A stretch of DNA of 64,000 nucleotides from contig OY978530.1 in assembly GCA_963854835.1 (NCBI GenBank), positions 37,495,139 through 37,559,138 of the forward strand, read 5' to 3'. The notes under the pieces were generated by a model. The model was not told where the DNA came from, made no database searches, and saw only the letters and a list, made by a program, of their open reading frames with translations. Position numbers and translations under genes: made by a program. Positions 42,752-54,843 of the stretch are shown piece after piece; the stretch's first letter is position 1, and each line of letters starts with the position of its first letter. Origin of the DNA: Megamerina dolium. Taxonomy: Eukaryota; Arthropoda; Insecta; Diptera; Megamerinidae.

Positions 42752-43448
42752 AGAACCAGAAATAAAGTGAAGGCATAAAAGCGCAAATGTAATTAACACT
42801 GTTATTTTCAGCTAACCAGTGTTATAGTCCCGAAAGGTCACGCAACACTTAGGAGCTTGGGTTTAGGTATGAATCTTGTATGTTACATCCTTGAGTACCT
42901 TAGGTACTTAGTAAGTGTTGTTGAAAAATAATACACACCACGCCTTTATATAGATCTCGAAATGAAGGCCAATTTTGATTTTTTAGAGAACATGAGAATT
43001 ATTATTGTAGCAAGATGTGTATGAGAGTTGCTGGTTTCAATCCTTTCCTTATTCTTTTGCTTTTCAACTTCAATTTGCTGTCTGTGGGTCTGTGCTTTCT
43101 ATTCGACCAAAAAATACTTCGACTGGCTTCTGTTTAGTAGTGGAGTGAATTAAATAATATATCTGATTTATCTAATAAATCTGCGAAAGATGTGTGAACT
43201 TTTTCTTTTTATTATTTGAGGTGGTCTTGAAAGGGCATCAGCGACCACATTCAGTTTTCTGGGTTTATATTGTAAAACGTAATTATATTCTTCTGGAATT
43301 GCTTTCCAGAGTTTCATTTTACTATTATTATTTTTGTTACTCAATGAGCAAGTTAAAGGCTGGTGGTCAGTAAAAATTTATAATATCGCTGATCTATAAA
43401 GGGAATGTTAAATGCATATATAATTGAGAGCATTTATTTCTCGTTCGT
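42752..43448 (-). repeat. 697-bp direct repeat, copy 1 (17.6-like gypsy RNase H segment)
   Basis: Apparently identical in every stretch compared to 45385-46081. On the minus strand it encodes the end of a gypsy RNase H: 'EYNYVLQYKPRKLNVVADAL' (about 43250), followed by Ser-Arg-Pro, and a degraded segment to its left. Directly repeated CGTGTCACAATCTGGTCACTCC occurs on both sides (42726 and 43447). The copy ends abruptly where BEL sequence begins. Confidence 0.85.
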
Positions 43449-45384
43449 GTCACAATCTGGTCACTCCACTGCTCGATCGAAACTAATTTCCATCTCGCTC
43501 GAAAAGGTGGTATCAATTCCATACGACCCAAGATTCGTAATTGTCCATGAAATCTATATATTGTTGCTTCAGTTCTGGATCACTCCGAAAAATTACGAAA
43601 AAGTGCGTCAATGTTAGTAAGAGCGTGATATGCAACGCCATGTTGTATGGTTTGTTCTGATGAAAGGTATGAACCCGTTATGATCCATCCAAAACTGTAA
43701 GAGGTACAAAATTATTTAAATAAATATGATAACCGGTGAGAGTATTCTAAATGTGGTCTGAACCAATTTTGGCATCAATTGGACCTGGAATACCGAACCA
43801 GAGTTCTGCTAGTAGCAAAATGAGAGGTTGTGTCCATGTAAAACTGGATCAGACCAATTGTGTTGGCAGAGCTTAAGTGAGTGTGGATAATATGAGCGTG
43901 TCAATTCCAATCTGCTTGTTGGAATTACAAGACATCAATGTTAGACGACCAGCATACAACTGTAATGACGTCAGCCTGTAGATCATGCGTAGGATAACTC
44001 TTGCTGACAGGTGTTACTTTGGGCTGAGTAAGCAATTGAATAGTCGAGCCCTCTCTCGAAGATTGAAAATAACACTTTACAAGTCCCTCATTATTCCTGT
44101 CCTAACGTATGGCGCAGAAGCCTGGACAATTTCCACCACGGATGAGAGGATGCTTGGAGTTTTCGAGAGAAAAGTTCTGCACAGCATCTTCGGACATATT
44201 TGCGTTGATGGCGAATACCGAATGAGGTACAACGATGAGCTGTATGAGCTGTACGCTGACATTAACATAGTCAGGCGAATCAAAATTCAGCGGCTGCGCT
44301 GGCTGGGTCATGTCGAGCGAATGGAAGAAGACGCTTGGAATATTCAATTGGTGTCAGCAACTCAGAAGAACAGAGAAGACTGGCGCCGCACTGTATGTTA
44401 GGCCTAAATCGATCATCGGTTGTTATGGCCAGATAAGAAGAAGAAGAAGAAGAAGAGGAATGAGAGATTCAGTGACAAATGAGACTGTAGACCCAGTATC
44501 CAGCAGTATTTGTCACTCAATGGCATTTCCACCACATGAACCAGAGCTGTCAGCAGCAATGTCTGCGCGACGAGACGAAGTGATAGTAGAATGATTGTTG
44601 ATGTGTGCTTACAGAAGACGCCTTTTCTGTTACATGAGATCATGACGTCAACTGTTCTAACGGAGTTATTGTATGTTGAAATGGTGTAGACGATTGATCA
44701 ACGTGTACTAAATTGTGGTGTTTTGCGTTACAAATTCGTCTACGAAATGGTAGTAATAGTAATTAGTAAATGTCTACTAACATGATGAGCGCGATTTAAG
44801 CAGTTAAAGCATAAGCTACTTATTTTTACGACCCTCCTTCGTTCGCTTATATTAAGTTGTTTAAACCTTGACGATGTGCGAGGGAATGTAATTCTTGACA
44901 ATTCACATGCTTGGTATTACTCGAATGTGAGTGTGGCTTCGCAAAATTAGATACCACGATTATTTACCGTGCGCGGGATAGTTTAAAGTGATTTAAGGGC
45001 ATGACATCGATGACACAGAAATTTCAGTAGATCTTCAAAATGATAATCAGTTTTGCTATCTGTTATCTCAGACTATGCCTTCATTGTCTCATCGTTTGCC
45101 TCATTCATCAATATACATATGTACAATTGAAGCCATGGGTCTCATTCATTTGCGTCAAGTGTCCACAGTCCTCGAATAATCTCAGAACCTACACTAATTT
45201 AACGAAGTACAGTCACGTTTCAAGAATTACATAAAGGTAGCGATATGAATAATCATTGCTATCTGCGACATTTAACGCCTCAGCTTCCAAATATGATATT
45301 AAATAATGGAACTTCTGCGTACCCGTTAGCCCTTACGAGGCCCTCCAGTATTAGTGAAATAAGTAATTGTGATTTAAAGTGAAA
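43449..45384 (-). pseudogene. BEL/Pao fragment E (gag, knuckle, protease, pol start)
   Basis: Right to left: gag with 'LTGTQKFHYLISYLEAEALN' (about 45270-45330), a zinc knuckle with 'CFNCLNRAHHVS' (about 44800), protease with 'ILLDTGSTVSFVTESL' (about 44470-44515), then an inserted RTE LINE fragment, and on the left 'FGWIITG' (about 43680) and 'DPELKQQYIDFMDNYES' (about 43540-43590). All are BEL/Pao landmarks in correct order. Several stops occur. The fragment is bounded exactly by the two copies of the 697-bp repeat. Confidence 0.8.
43960..44455 (+). mobile_element. 5'-truncated RTE-type LINE inside BEL fragment E
   Basis: The open frame 43985-44401 has 'YGAEAWTISTTDERMLGVFE' and 'IKIQRLRWLGHVERMEE', the C-terminus of the same RTE family as 10622-11594. 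It ends in a TAAG/(AAG)n tail (44430-44457). The RT catalytic motifs are absent because of 5' truncation. It splits the BEL protease; no clear target duplication was found. Confidence 0.85.
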
Positions 45385-46081
45385 AGAACCAGAAATAAAG
45401 TGAAGGCATAAAAGCGCAAATGTAATTAACACTGTTATTTTCAGCTAACCAGTGTTATAGTCCCGAAAGGTCACGCAACACTTAGGAGCTTGGGTTTAGG
45501 TATGAATCTTGTATGTTACATCCTTGAGTACCTTAGGTACTTAGTAAGTGTTGTTGAAAAATAATACACACCACGCCTTTATATAGATCTCGAAATGAAG
45601 GCCAATTTTGATTTTTTAGAGAACATGAGAATTATTATTGTAGCAAGATGTGTATGAGAGTTGCTGGTTTCAATCCTTTCCTTATTCTTTTGCTTTTCAA
45701 CTTCAATTTGCTGTCTGTGGGTCTGTGCTTTCTATTCGACCAAAAAATACTTCGACTGGCTTCTGTTTAGTAGTGGAGTGAATTAAATAATATATCTGAT
45801 TTATCTAATAAATCTGCGAAAGATGTGTGAACTTTTTCTTTTTATTATTTGAGGTGGTCTTGAAAGGGCATCAGCGACCACATTCAGTTTTCTGGGTTTA
45901 TATTGTAAAACGTAATTATATTCTTCTGGAATTGCTTTCCAGAGTTTCATTTTACTATTATTATTTTTGTTACTCAATGAGCAAGTTAAAGGCTGGTGGT
46001 CAGTAAAAATTTATAATATCGCTGATCTATAAAGGGAATGTTAAATGCATATATAATTGAGAGCATTTATTTCTCGTTCGT
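45385..46081 (-). repeat. 697-bp direct repeat, copy 2
   Basis: The second copy continues without a break into more gypsy RNase H and RT sequence to its right, so it is the copy in original context. The offset to copy 1 is 2633 bases. Confidence 0.85.
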
Positions 46082-46998
46082 TGCGTAATGCTCTTCTGCG
46101 TTACTAAGTGTCCTTGAGATAAATATTATAGGTTTGTCGTCTTGGGCTAAGACTGCTCTGAAGGCATAGGCCGATGCATAGTCAGTTGAAATTATTTAGT
46201 GTAGTCCGGGTACAGCAGTGTAGTATAGAGCAGTACTTCCTCGGTTATCAAGGTTTATTTTATTTTTTCGAAAGTTTCCAATGTTTTATTATTTATGGAT
46301 ATTTTAATATTATTTGAAATATTTATGGCACACATATTCCTATCACTCTTAAAGTGTTTTTCATAATCCCTAATAAAGAGTCGATAATATCCTGACAGAC
46401 CTAGAAATTATCAAAGATCCTTTACAGCTTTTAGCTGAACAAATTTAAGTATAGCTCTCCGGGGTTTTGTTTTAATTCCGTTTTCGAATATAATGAAACC
46501 GAGAAACTCGACTTCTATTGTAAAAATTCACATTTGTCAAGCTGGACAAATTATCTTAACATCTTCTATATGCTCTTCAACATCTTTCTTAAAATCACAA
46601 TCACAAATATTTGTTTTTGAATCTCATCCTTTAAACCCAAAGGATAAGAGTAATATCTCGAGTACACGGGATTATCAGAGCTTGTTCGAATTTGTCCTTT
46701 TACCATTGTTGTTGTAAAAGTAAGCTTTTCGTCAGACTCGCTGAATAGGTTTGGAAATTTCCTGGTTATTTTTTTTATCTTATTATTGGTTTTCAGACAT
46801 ATGGTCTGATCTTATATTAATTGAATATACGTCTTCAGAAATTTTTTGCTTTAATTGTATTCTTATTTTATTCTTCACTGACATATAATTATCTTTAAGA
46901 TGCAAAATGGCATCCACTTCTTTTAAGGTATCGTTGCAATAAGGGAGTGAAATTATTTTAAAGCTGCTAAAATAATAAATTTTATAGGAGTATATTTT

Positions 46999-47361
46999 GG
47001 TGGGTGCCGTAGCTCAGTGGTTAGTGTGTTCGCCTTCTGATCTGTAGGTCGTGGTTCAATCCCAGGCTGATACATAATAAATTTAATATCGATAAGATTT
47101 TTCTTTCGAATGGTACCCACCTGTCGGCAAGCAATTGGCAATTCTTCCGACAGTGACAACATGCCATGAAAAAGCTTCTTAAAAGAACTCTGTGACAAAG
47201 CTCAGAAAAAGAGATGTTACAAGTGTTCTGCCATTCGGAACCGGCTAAAATAAATAGGTCCCTTCTAATACTGTCCAAATTCAAGACGCACAACAGTAAT
47301 GGAAGAGAAGCTCGGCCAATGAGCCCTTTGGGGCTTTAAGTGCCACATATTTATTTTTTTT
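46999..47361 (+). mobile_element. tRNA-derived SINE, copy 2
   Basis: Flanked by 8-bp direct repeats TATATTTT (46991-46998 and 47362-47369). The head reads GCCGTAGCTCAGTGGTTAG, closer to a tRNA A box than copy 1, and the B box GGTTCAATCCC is intact. It inserted into the gypsy fragment between protease and RT. Confidence 0.85.
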
Positions 47362-47600
47362 TATATTTTAATTTTTCAAAATGGAATTATATTTTTAATT
47401 ACTTCCTTTACCAAACAGGGTTGAACGTAATTTTTATTTGACCTGGTGTCAATTAAAATTATAGCGACCTCTCCATTACCAAGTTTACATTCGACATAAG
47501 GTAATGAATTTAGTTAGCATAAAAAATGAACATCCATAAAGTCGAGGTTCTGTGAAGTATTGTCGAGCATTTCTTTCTTATACAAGCGGCTGCTCAGCAG

Positions 47601-47960
47601 GTATTTTAGATACCACGCCAAGGTTAGCCGGAGCCTACCTGGCTGGTCTTATGGAGCTTGAGAACATTGGTTTCCCTCCACTCACTCACGTCTAGTTACG
47701 GCAATCGTAGGTGTGACATTTTGAATGCCATGGCATGGGTGCCTGACGGTCGGTCTTGACATCGGCATTGCCGAGCCCTGTGCCTCACCAAAGAATTCAG
47801 CGGTACTGAAAGGACTTAGGTGATGGTAGCACTTAATCCCCTCCCACAAAAATGCTGCAGACACAATTTCAGGGCATCTTACGCTCAGTTGAGAACGTAG
47901 CTGTCGATGCAATATGAGTTGCGCATGCAAGAATTATAACTTATAAATTATAACTTATAA

Positions 47961-47962
<2 letters not shown>
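47601..47962. other. Stretch without a recognised gene
   Basis: GC-richer than its surroundings, with an 82-codon minus-strand frame (47682-47930) that I do not recognise. It ends in a short duplication TTATAACTTATAAATTATAACTT just before the microsatellite. Confidence 0.35.
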
Positions 47963-48147
<185 letters not shown>

Positions 48148-49368
48148 AAGTAAAAATCCATTATTTTTGCGTTAAATTTAAGGTTTTATTTACAATGATC
48201 CGATTTAGGTCAAATATGCACCGTTTTGTTCGATAACTTGTTGCCATTTTTAAGGTAATTTCGTAATGCCACTCTCATAGAAACCCTCGTTCCTATTGGC
48301 AAAAAACTGGGACAGTCGATTTTCACAAGCTTCTCTTGAGGCGAATTTTTCACCAGCAAAATCACTCGCCATAGACAGGAACAGGTGGACGCATAAAATC
48401 CTCCCAACCAAGCTTCCGGAACTTCTGGCTAGTCACTATCGATGTGTGTGGCCTGGCGTTGTCCTTATGGAACACAATTCCTCTCCTATTGGCCAAAGCT
48501 GGCCTCTTCTGGGCGATGCTTCCTTCAGACGGTCCAATTGTTGACAGTACAGGTCTGAATTAAGAGTTTGGCCGTAAGGGAGCAGCTTGTAGTAGATGCT
48601 TCCCTGCCAATCCCACCAAACACATAGCAAAAGCTTCCTGACCGTCAATCCTGGCTTGGCCACCGTTTGCGCCGGCTCACCGCGATTCGACCACGACAGT
48701 TTTCGTTTAACGTTGTCTGTTAAGTGACCCACTTTTCATCACCTGCAACCATCCGCTTCAGGCATGGATCGATTTTCTTGCGATTCAGCAGCGGTTCGCA
48801 GATGGAAATTCGGTCCATGAGGTTTTTTTGCGTTAACTCGTGTGGCACCCATACATCGAGCTTCTTTTTGTAACCAGCCTTATTTAAATGGTTCCAAATG
48901 GTTTTTTGTGCAATTTTTAGCTCCTGGGCAATAGAAACAGTGCTTACATGACGGTCAGACTCGAAGATTTCCATTATTTTATCGATATTTTCGACAATTG
49001 GCCTTCCAGAGCTTGGTGCATTTTGGACATCAAAATGACCGCAACAGAATCAGCGAAACCGAAATTGCACGTGATTGACTGTTACAGTATCAGGACCACA
49101 AACAGTATTCAAATTATCAGCCGTCTGGCTTGCATTTTCGCCTTTACCGAAGAAAAACTGTAAAACATGGTGTATTTTCTCTTTATTGGTGTCCATTTTT
49201 GACGCGTGCTCAAACAATACTGAGTCAAGCAATCACAAAACTGCCTGAAAAGTTTATTTAGTACGAAATCCTATCTTTCTAACGCCATCTAGTGCAACCC
49301 GATCGCACTTACACAATGCGAGATACAGATTACTAAAGCCATCTATTGGAAAAATAATGGATTTCTTT
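48148..49368 (-). mobile_element. Mariner (Mos1-like) transposon with terminal repeats
   Basis: About 1.22 kb between TA dinucleotides (48146-48147 and 49369-49370). The ends share AAATCCATTATTTTT in inverted orientation (left 48155-48170, right about 49349-49364), with a few mismatches outside. The left end sits in an (AT)n tract. The interior is a single transposase gene on the minus strand. Confidence 0.8.
48190..49197 (-). pseudogene. Mariner transposase missing the third catalytic Asp
   Basis: The start is taken at 'MDTNKEKIHHVLQFFFGKGE' (about 49197). HTH and linker follow ('GRPIVEN', about 49005), then 'VSTVSIAQELKI', 'KKLDVWVPHELT' and 'MVAGDEKWVT' (first Asp, about 48730), 'CVWWDWQGSIYYKLLPYGQT' and a His-Gln/Arg-Thr region around 48440 (second Asp in 'DNARPHT', shifted frame). 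After 'MRPP' (about 48395) the usual YSPDLAPSDYHLF is deleted and the sequence continues with 'FLSMASDFAGEKFAS'. This removes the third Asp of DD34D. Several other shifts and stops occur. Confidence 0.8.
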
Positions 49369-49370
49369 TA

Positions 49371-50075
49371 ATGGATAACTATTACTACACCTGATATTAT
49401 ACCAATTTTCTTTAAATTCTTTAATTTACATTTATCACTATAATTCTCCTTTGTCTCACTATCTTTTCCGTATTTCACTTAATTGCAGTAGACAAAGTAT
49501 GAAGATAGAAAAAATATATATGAAAAGTACATAATAATACATAAAATAATAATCTAAACGAAAAGCATTTTTTTCCCCTTTAAGTGGGCTTTTCTGCTCT
49601 TATGCCCATCATTGACATTTGATATGCATATCATACTTCTACAATCATCACACATGATTCTCAGAAAAGGGCAATTAACTAAACCCTGTAAGCAATAATC
49701 GTCTATTGAAGCACATGCTATAGATTTGTGGTAGAATCTGCCACACACACACCATCACATCTCACACCTGTTTTTACTCTTATGCCTTTACGGCATCTAC
49801 TGAACCTTTCCATGCTGATTTACTTGATCAAATTACATGAAAATTGGCATGAAAAATACCAGGCGGTTTGCCGTCCATCGCTTCCAGCTCGTACATGTTG
49901 TTGCCAACAGCACCTACCACGCGACATTTTGTAAACTTTTGGCAAAATTTCGCGTTGATATTCTGACTATTTACGTGGTTATAAAGCACTTACCATTGCC
50001 TTGTATCTCTATTACAAATCAAATTTCACAAACATACATATTCTGAAAAATTTGATACTCAAAAAATACAAATCA
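49371..50075. other. Stretch with one small Cys-rich frame
   Basis: AT-rich. At 49554-49748 a minus-strand frame of 64 codons contains seven Cys, including 'CPFLRIMCDDCRSMIC', and a basic His-rich tail 'GHKSRKAHLKGKK'. This looks like a zinc-binding module but I cannot assign it, and no exon structure is visible. Confidence 0.3.
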
Positions 50076-50079
50076 CTCT

Positions 50080-52060
50080 ACTTACTTACTTATGTGGCCA
50101 TAATAACCGAATATCGATTTAGGCCGAATATAATATGCTTCGCCAGCCATCTGTTCTTCGCTAGCTGGCACCAGTTAGAAATTCCAAGCGCCGTCAGGTT
50201 CTCCAGTACTTGGTCTTTCCACCGGAGGTGAGGTCTTCCTCTTCTGCGTCGTCCTCCAGCGGGCTCCGAATATAACATCTTCTTAGCTGGAGCGTGTTCT
50301 TCCATTCGCTCGACATGACCTAGCCAGCGCATTTTGACGCTGGATTTTGATGCGCTTTACTATATCAATATCGGCGTACAGCTCGTACAGCTCATGGTTG
50401 TACCTTATTCGGTACTCGCCACCAACGCAAATAGGTCCAAAGATCCTGCGTAGGACTTTTCTCTCGAAAACTCCAAGCATTCGCTCATCCAAAGTGGAAA
50501 TTGTCCAGGCTTCAGCGCCATATGTTTGGACAGGCATGATGAGAGACTTATAGACTATGTATTTCGTAGATCTGGAGAGGGCCCGACTTCTCAATTGCTT
50601 ACTTAGCCCAAAGTAGCACCTGTTTGCAAGAGTGATCCTTCGCAATATCTTTAGGCTGACGTCATTACTGCTGTTAGTGCTGGTTCCAAGATAGACAAAG
50701 TCCCTTACTACTTCAAAAGCGTAGTTGTCAACAGTGACGTGCTGTTCAAGACGCCGGGACTCTTTGTTTGTTGACACTAGATACTTCGTCTTGCCCTCGT
50801 TCACCGTGAGACCCATCCGACGCGACTCTCTTTCTAACTCTAAGAATGCTGCACTGACTGCTCGCGTGTTCATGCCGATTATGTCAATATCGTCGGCATA
50901 CGCTAACAGCATGACACTTTTGTTGAAGATAGTGCCATTATTTCGTAGGTCAGCAGCTCGTATTATTTTCTCCATAATAAGATTGAAGAAGTCGCACGAT
51001 AACGAATCACCTTGTCTGAAACCCCGTTCGGTACTAAACGGTGTGGTGAGGTCCTTCCCAATTTTCACTGCACAACAGGAGTTATGAAGTGTCATTCTAC
51101 AAAGTCGATTGAGCTTTGCAGGAATACCGAACTCAGACATTGTTGCGTAGAGGTAATCCCTTACCGGACTGTCAAAAGCGGCTTTATAATCAACAAATAG
51201 GTGGTGTGTGTCGATCTGTTTTTCTTGGGTCTTCTCCAGGATTTGGCGCAGTGTGAAAATCTGGTCGATGGTGGATTTACCAGGTCTGAAGCCACACTGA
51301 TACGATCCAATCAGGTTGTTGAGCATTGGCTTCAATCTTTCACACAATTCGCTCGATAGGACCTTGTATGCGATGCTCAGGAGACTTATTTTACTGTAGT
51401 CGGCGCAAATTGTGGGGTCTCATTTTTTATGTACAGGACAGAGAACACTGAGCCTCCAATCATCAGGCATGCTTTCATCCGACCATATTCTGCTTATGAG
51501 CTGATGCATGCGGGTGAGCAGCTCATCGCCTCCGGTCTTAAACAACTCGGCAGGCAGGCCATCAGCACCTGCAGCCTTGTTGTTCTTCAGCCTTAAAATG
51601 GCCGTTTCAACCTCGTCATAGTCGGGTGGTGGAACATCAACACCATCATCTGTAATTGGGGTTATCGGGCAAACTCCTCCACTGGCGGAATTGTTCGTAG
51701 CATCGCCATTCACGTGGAGAAGTGTTCCTTCCATAGGCTTAGTACACTCTGGACATCTGTAACCAGATTCCCATTTCCATCACGACAAGAAGAGGCTCCG
51801 GGATTTAAACCTCCACTAAGGCGATTGATCTTTTCGAAGACTTTTTCAGTCTCAGTCTTGTCAGTACACATCTCTATCTCCTCACACTCGCGTCTTTCTT
51901 GTTCTCTTTTCTTGCGCCTGAAAAGACGTCTCTCTTCACTCCTTTTCTTTCTATATCGCTCCTTAACAGCTCGCGTTGCACCTACACGTAGGGTTCTTCT
52001 GTAGGCGGCGTCTTTCTCTGCGGTAGCGTCGCGACACTCCTGATCATACCACTCACGATA
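50080..52060 (-). mobile_element. RTE-type LINE, longest copy (5'-truncated)
   Basis: The 3' end has a (TAAG)n tail seen as CTTACTTACTTA at 50082-50093 on the plus strand. It contains almost all of the RT domain and the C-terminus. The 5' end stops at about 52060 in the linker after the endonuclease ('YREWYDQECRDAT'-like region). It abuts the plus-strand gypsy fragment there. Conservation with copies at 10622 and 43960 is high, so the family was recently active. Confidence 0.85.
50090..52060 (-). pseudogene. RTE-type LINE ORF2: linker, RT and C-terminus
   Basis: The linker is rich in Arg/Lys/Glu ('RRLFRRKKREQERRECEE', about 51900). RT begins 'LKNNKAAGADGLPAELFKTG' (about 51590), 'CGFRPGKSTIDQIFTLRQ' (51240-51300), 'HHLFVDYKAAFDSPVRDYL' with the first catalytic Asp (about 51180), 'ERGFRQGDSLSCDFFNLIM' (about 51000) and 'LAYADDIDIIG' (about 50900). 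The C-terminus has 'ISTLDERMLGVFERKVLRRI' and ends near 'LGHVERMEEHAPAK' (50332-50280). The open frame 50283-51347 is 354 codons; a stop near 51420 and shifts near 50335 and 51350-51420 disrupt the rest. Confidence 0.88.
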
Positions 52061-52991
52061 TGAGAATTAATATAGTTAAATATAATCATATAGAGCATAT
52101 AGAGCATGATACAGTTTCTAAAATAAAAAGCGTTAGGGAAATGAGTAACTACAAGAGGGTTACTAAAATATTAGAAACTGTTAAGTTAGACTCAAACATA
52201 AATATGGAAAAAAGAAAATCGATGGAAGACATTTTCAAGTCATTTCACGATTTGTTTTATTTGGAAGGCGATAAATTGTCCTACACAACAGCTATAAAGC
52301 ACACGATACCAGTAAAGGCAGATCAGGCACCAATAAATCAGAGATAGTACAGATTACCAGAAGTGCATAAGGAAGAGATTAATAGTCAGGTAAATAAAAT
52401 GTTGGAAGACGAGATAATCGTTCCCAGTTTTTCCCATGGAATTCACCAATAATATTAGTTCCAAAGAAGGCGGGAAGCGATGGAAAAAAGAAATGGAGAC
52501 TGGTTGTTGATTTCAGAAAACTGAGCGATGCCACCATTAAACAGGTTTTTCCAATTCCACGCATCGATGAGATATTGGATCAGTTAAGTCATAGTAAATA
52601 TTTTACTACACTTGAACTGGCCAGTGGATATCATCAAGTGTTAATGGAAGAGTCTGACAGAGAAAAAACCGCTTTTAGTTCAGGTGTCGGGCATTACGAA
52701 TTTAATAGAATGCCTTTTGGGTTAACGGGAGCACCTGCTACTTTTCAAAGATTAATGAATCATGTATTGACTGGACTCCAGGGAATAGATTGTTTTGTAT
52801 ATTTGGATGACATTGTTGTCTACGGTCGGAATTTGGCACAACATGAATCACGTTTGCGGAGAGTATTTGAACTCTTACGTAAACATAACTTAAAACTAAA
52901 TACAGAGAAGTGCCAATTTTTGCGAAAAGAGATAATTTACCTAGGTTATAAGTACACTGAGGAGGGGCATTGCCAGATCCCAGTAAGGTAG
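52060..52991 (+). pseudogene. Ty3/gypsy reverse transcriptase
   Basis: The N-terminal frame (52060-52347) stops at a TAG after 'KADQAPINQR'. The fingers follow in shifted frames ('KKKWRLVVDFRKLSD', about 52485-52530). From 52575 a 138-codon frame reads 'YFTTLELASGYHQVLMEESD', 'MPFGLTGAPATFQRLMN' and 'FVYLDDIVVYG'. The first palm Asp (normally TLDLASGYHQ) is Glu here; the YLDD pair is intact. It ends at a TAG near 52989 within 'GYKYTEEGHCQI'. Confidence 0.88.
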
Positions 52992-52999
52992 AATGTGTC

Positions 53000-53560
53000 A
53001 AAAATATTCCTGTTCCAAGAAATAAGAAGATGTTCAGGCATTCTTAGGTTTAGTGAACTATTATCGAAAGTTTGTTAAAAATATGGCAAACATAGCGCTA
53101 CCAATTAATAAATTACTAAGGCAATTTGCTCTCCACCAATTTTAGCATATCCAGATTTTTCCGTACCCTTTGTAGTGACAACAGACGCCAGCAATGAAGC
53201 CTTGGGGGCAGTTCTATCGCAAGGTGAAATTGGAAAAGATCGACCAATAGCCTTTCGAGCAGAGCACTTAGTAATACTGAGAAAAGATATTCCACCATTG
53301 AAAAGGAATTCTTGGCTATCGTGTGGGCTGTAAAGAATTATAGAGCTTATCTATTCGGTAGATCATTCAAAGTCTACACTGCCCATCAGCCCTTACGAGG
53401 AATTGTCAATTTGAAAGACCAAACATGTCGCTTGGCACGTTTCAGACATAAACTATCTGAATTTGATTTTGAAATAATTTATAAACCAGGCAAAAGGAAC
53501 TTGAACGCGAATGCGCTCAGCAGAGTTCCACAACCGCATCAGGAGTCAACAATGGTTGTG
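53000..53560 (+). pseudogene. Ty3/gypsy RNase H
   Basis: In the frames between 53130 and 53560: 'VVTTDASNEALGAVLSQGE' (first Asp, about 53175), a segment around 53290-53330 with the conserved Glu region shifted, then 'MAIVWAVKNYRAYLFG' (53312) and 'FEIIYKPGKRNLNANALSR' (about 53470-53525). A frameshift near 53280-53310 separates the two parts. Confidence 0.8.
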
Positions 53561-54690
53561 ACACATTCTATGGCGAGGAATAAAGTCGACGAAACCGAAA
53601 GCCAAGAAGAGCCTGATGAAAGCTCTGGTGACGAGTTAGAGCTAGATGAAAATGCAGAAAATCAGAAGAACAATAATGCGAAACTTCTCACTGATCAAAA
53701 GGATATATTGACTATACTTCGCAACTTCCATGATTCACCTTTAGGAGGGCATCAGGGTGCACTGAAAACTTATTTCAGGATTAGAAGACAGTATAGGTGG
53801 AAAGGTATGCGAAACCAAATTAAGGAATGTGTTAAAAATTGTAAAGAATGTCATACTAACAAGAGCTCGAGGCTCACGAAAATGCCAATGATATTAACTG
53901 ATACACCATCTAAGCCATTTAAAAAGGTATATATGGACATGGTAGGAATTCTCCAAGAGACAACATCTGGAAACAAATACATACCTACATTTCAATATGA
54001 TTTTTCCAAATTTTTTATTTGCGTAGATATACCAGATGCTGAAGCTAGCACAGTAGCAAAAGCGTTTTACAACGAAGTTATAGCGCGATATAACATACCA
54101 ACAACTTTATTGACTAATGATGGTACGATACATGCAAGATGCTGGGTGTTAAACAATTACATATAACACCGTAACATCCACAAGCAAATGGTTCTTTAGA
54201 AAGGAGCCACAGACCTTTAGCAGAATATCTTAGGAGTTTTGTTACAGAAGATGGGTCGAATTGGGACCAATGGTTAGCATCAGCGATGCACGTACACAAT
54301 AACACCATACATACTTCGACAAAATGGACACCATTCATTGTTCTATACGGTTTCAATATCGATATGCCGACAAACTTAAAAACAAAAATATCACCTCTAT
54401 ACAATGCAGATGATCAAAATAAGGTGTTAAAATACCAACTACAAATGCCACATGAGTTAGTGAGGGAAAATCAAGAAAAAGCAAAGAAATTAGCTAAAAT
54501 TCAATACGACAAAGGAATCCACCCAATAACTTTTAAAATAGGTGATAAAGTATTGTTGAGAAACCAGACTAGAAAAAATAAATTTAGTCCCATCTGGACT
54601 GGACCATACGAAGTGATACATGTGGACAGTCCAGTAACGACAACTATCAAAATCGGACAAAATGGTAAAAGCACCATAATAATTTACTAA
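53560..54690 (+). pseudogene. Ty3/gypsy integrase
   Basis: A zinc-binding HHCC motif is visible in 'HDSPLGGHQGALKT' and 'CVKNCKECHTNK' (53730-53870). The catalytic core has 'KKVYMDMVGIL' (first Asp, about 53935) and 'LLTNDGT' (second, about 54113). Soon after, the frame shifts, but 'HPQANGSLERSH' with the catalytic Glu is readable in another frame at 54178-54213. The C-terminal part (54286-54690) has 'FKIGDKVLLRNQTRKNKF' and 'WTGPYEVI', the GPY/F module. All three acidic residues remain; frameshifts disable it. Confidence 0.85.
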
Positions 54691-54762
54691 AGCATTTTTT
54701 ATCAATAAGTAATAATAGTTTAACGAATTAATAATATATATATATTGAGGTAGAAAAAAAAA

Positions 54763-54764
<2 letters not shown>

Positions 54765-54843
<79 letters not shown>

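Larger units (their letters stand above)
45385..47600 (-). pseudogene. 17.6/297-like Ty3/gypsy pol fragment
   Basis: Right to left: a retropepsin remnant with 'AIILIDTRSN' (DTG changed to DTR, about 47460), a SINE insertion (46999-47361), RT relics including 'VEFLGFIIF' (about 46480) and 'KAVKDL' (about 46425), a following 'LSGYYRLFI'-like block (about 46370-46400), then RNase H with 'SRTLSNAEEHYATNE' (46080-46120) and 'VVADALSRPP' (about 45865). These landmarks are those of the 17.6/297 group. It is heavily mutated with many stops. Confidence 0.75.
52060..54690 (+). mobile_element. Ty3/gypsy pol, plus strand (RT to integrase)
   Basis: The only LTR-element fragment on the plus strand. It runs from the RT N-terminus to the integrase C-terminus and ends 70 bases before an (AT)n array; an A-rich run with GAGGTAGAAAAAAA at 54746-54770 may be a polypurine tract. 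No LTR is visible. The left end coincides with the 5' end of the RTE copy. Confidence 0.8.
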
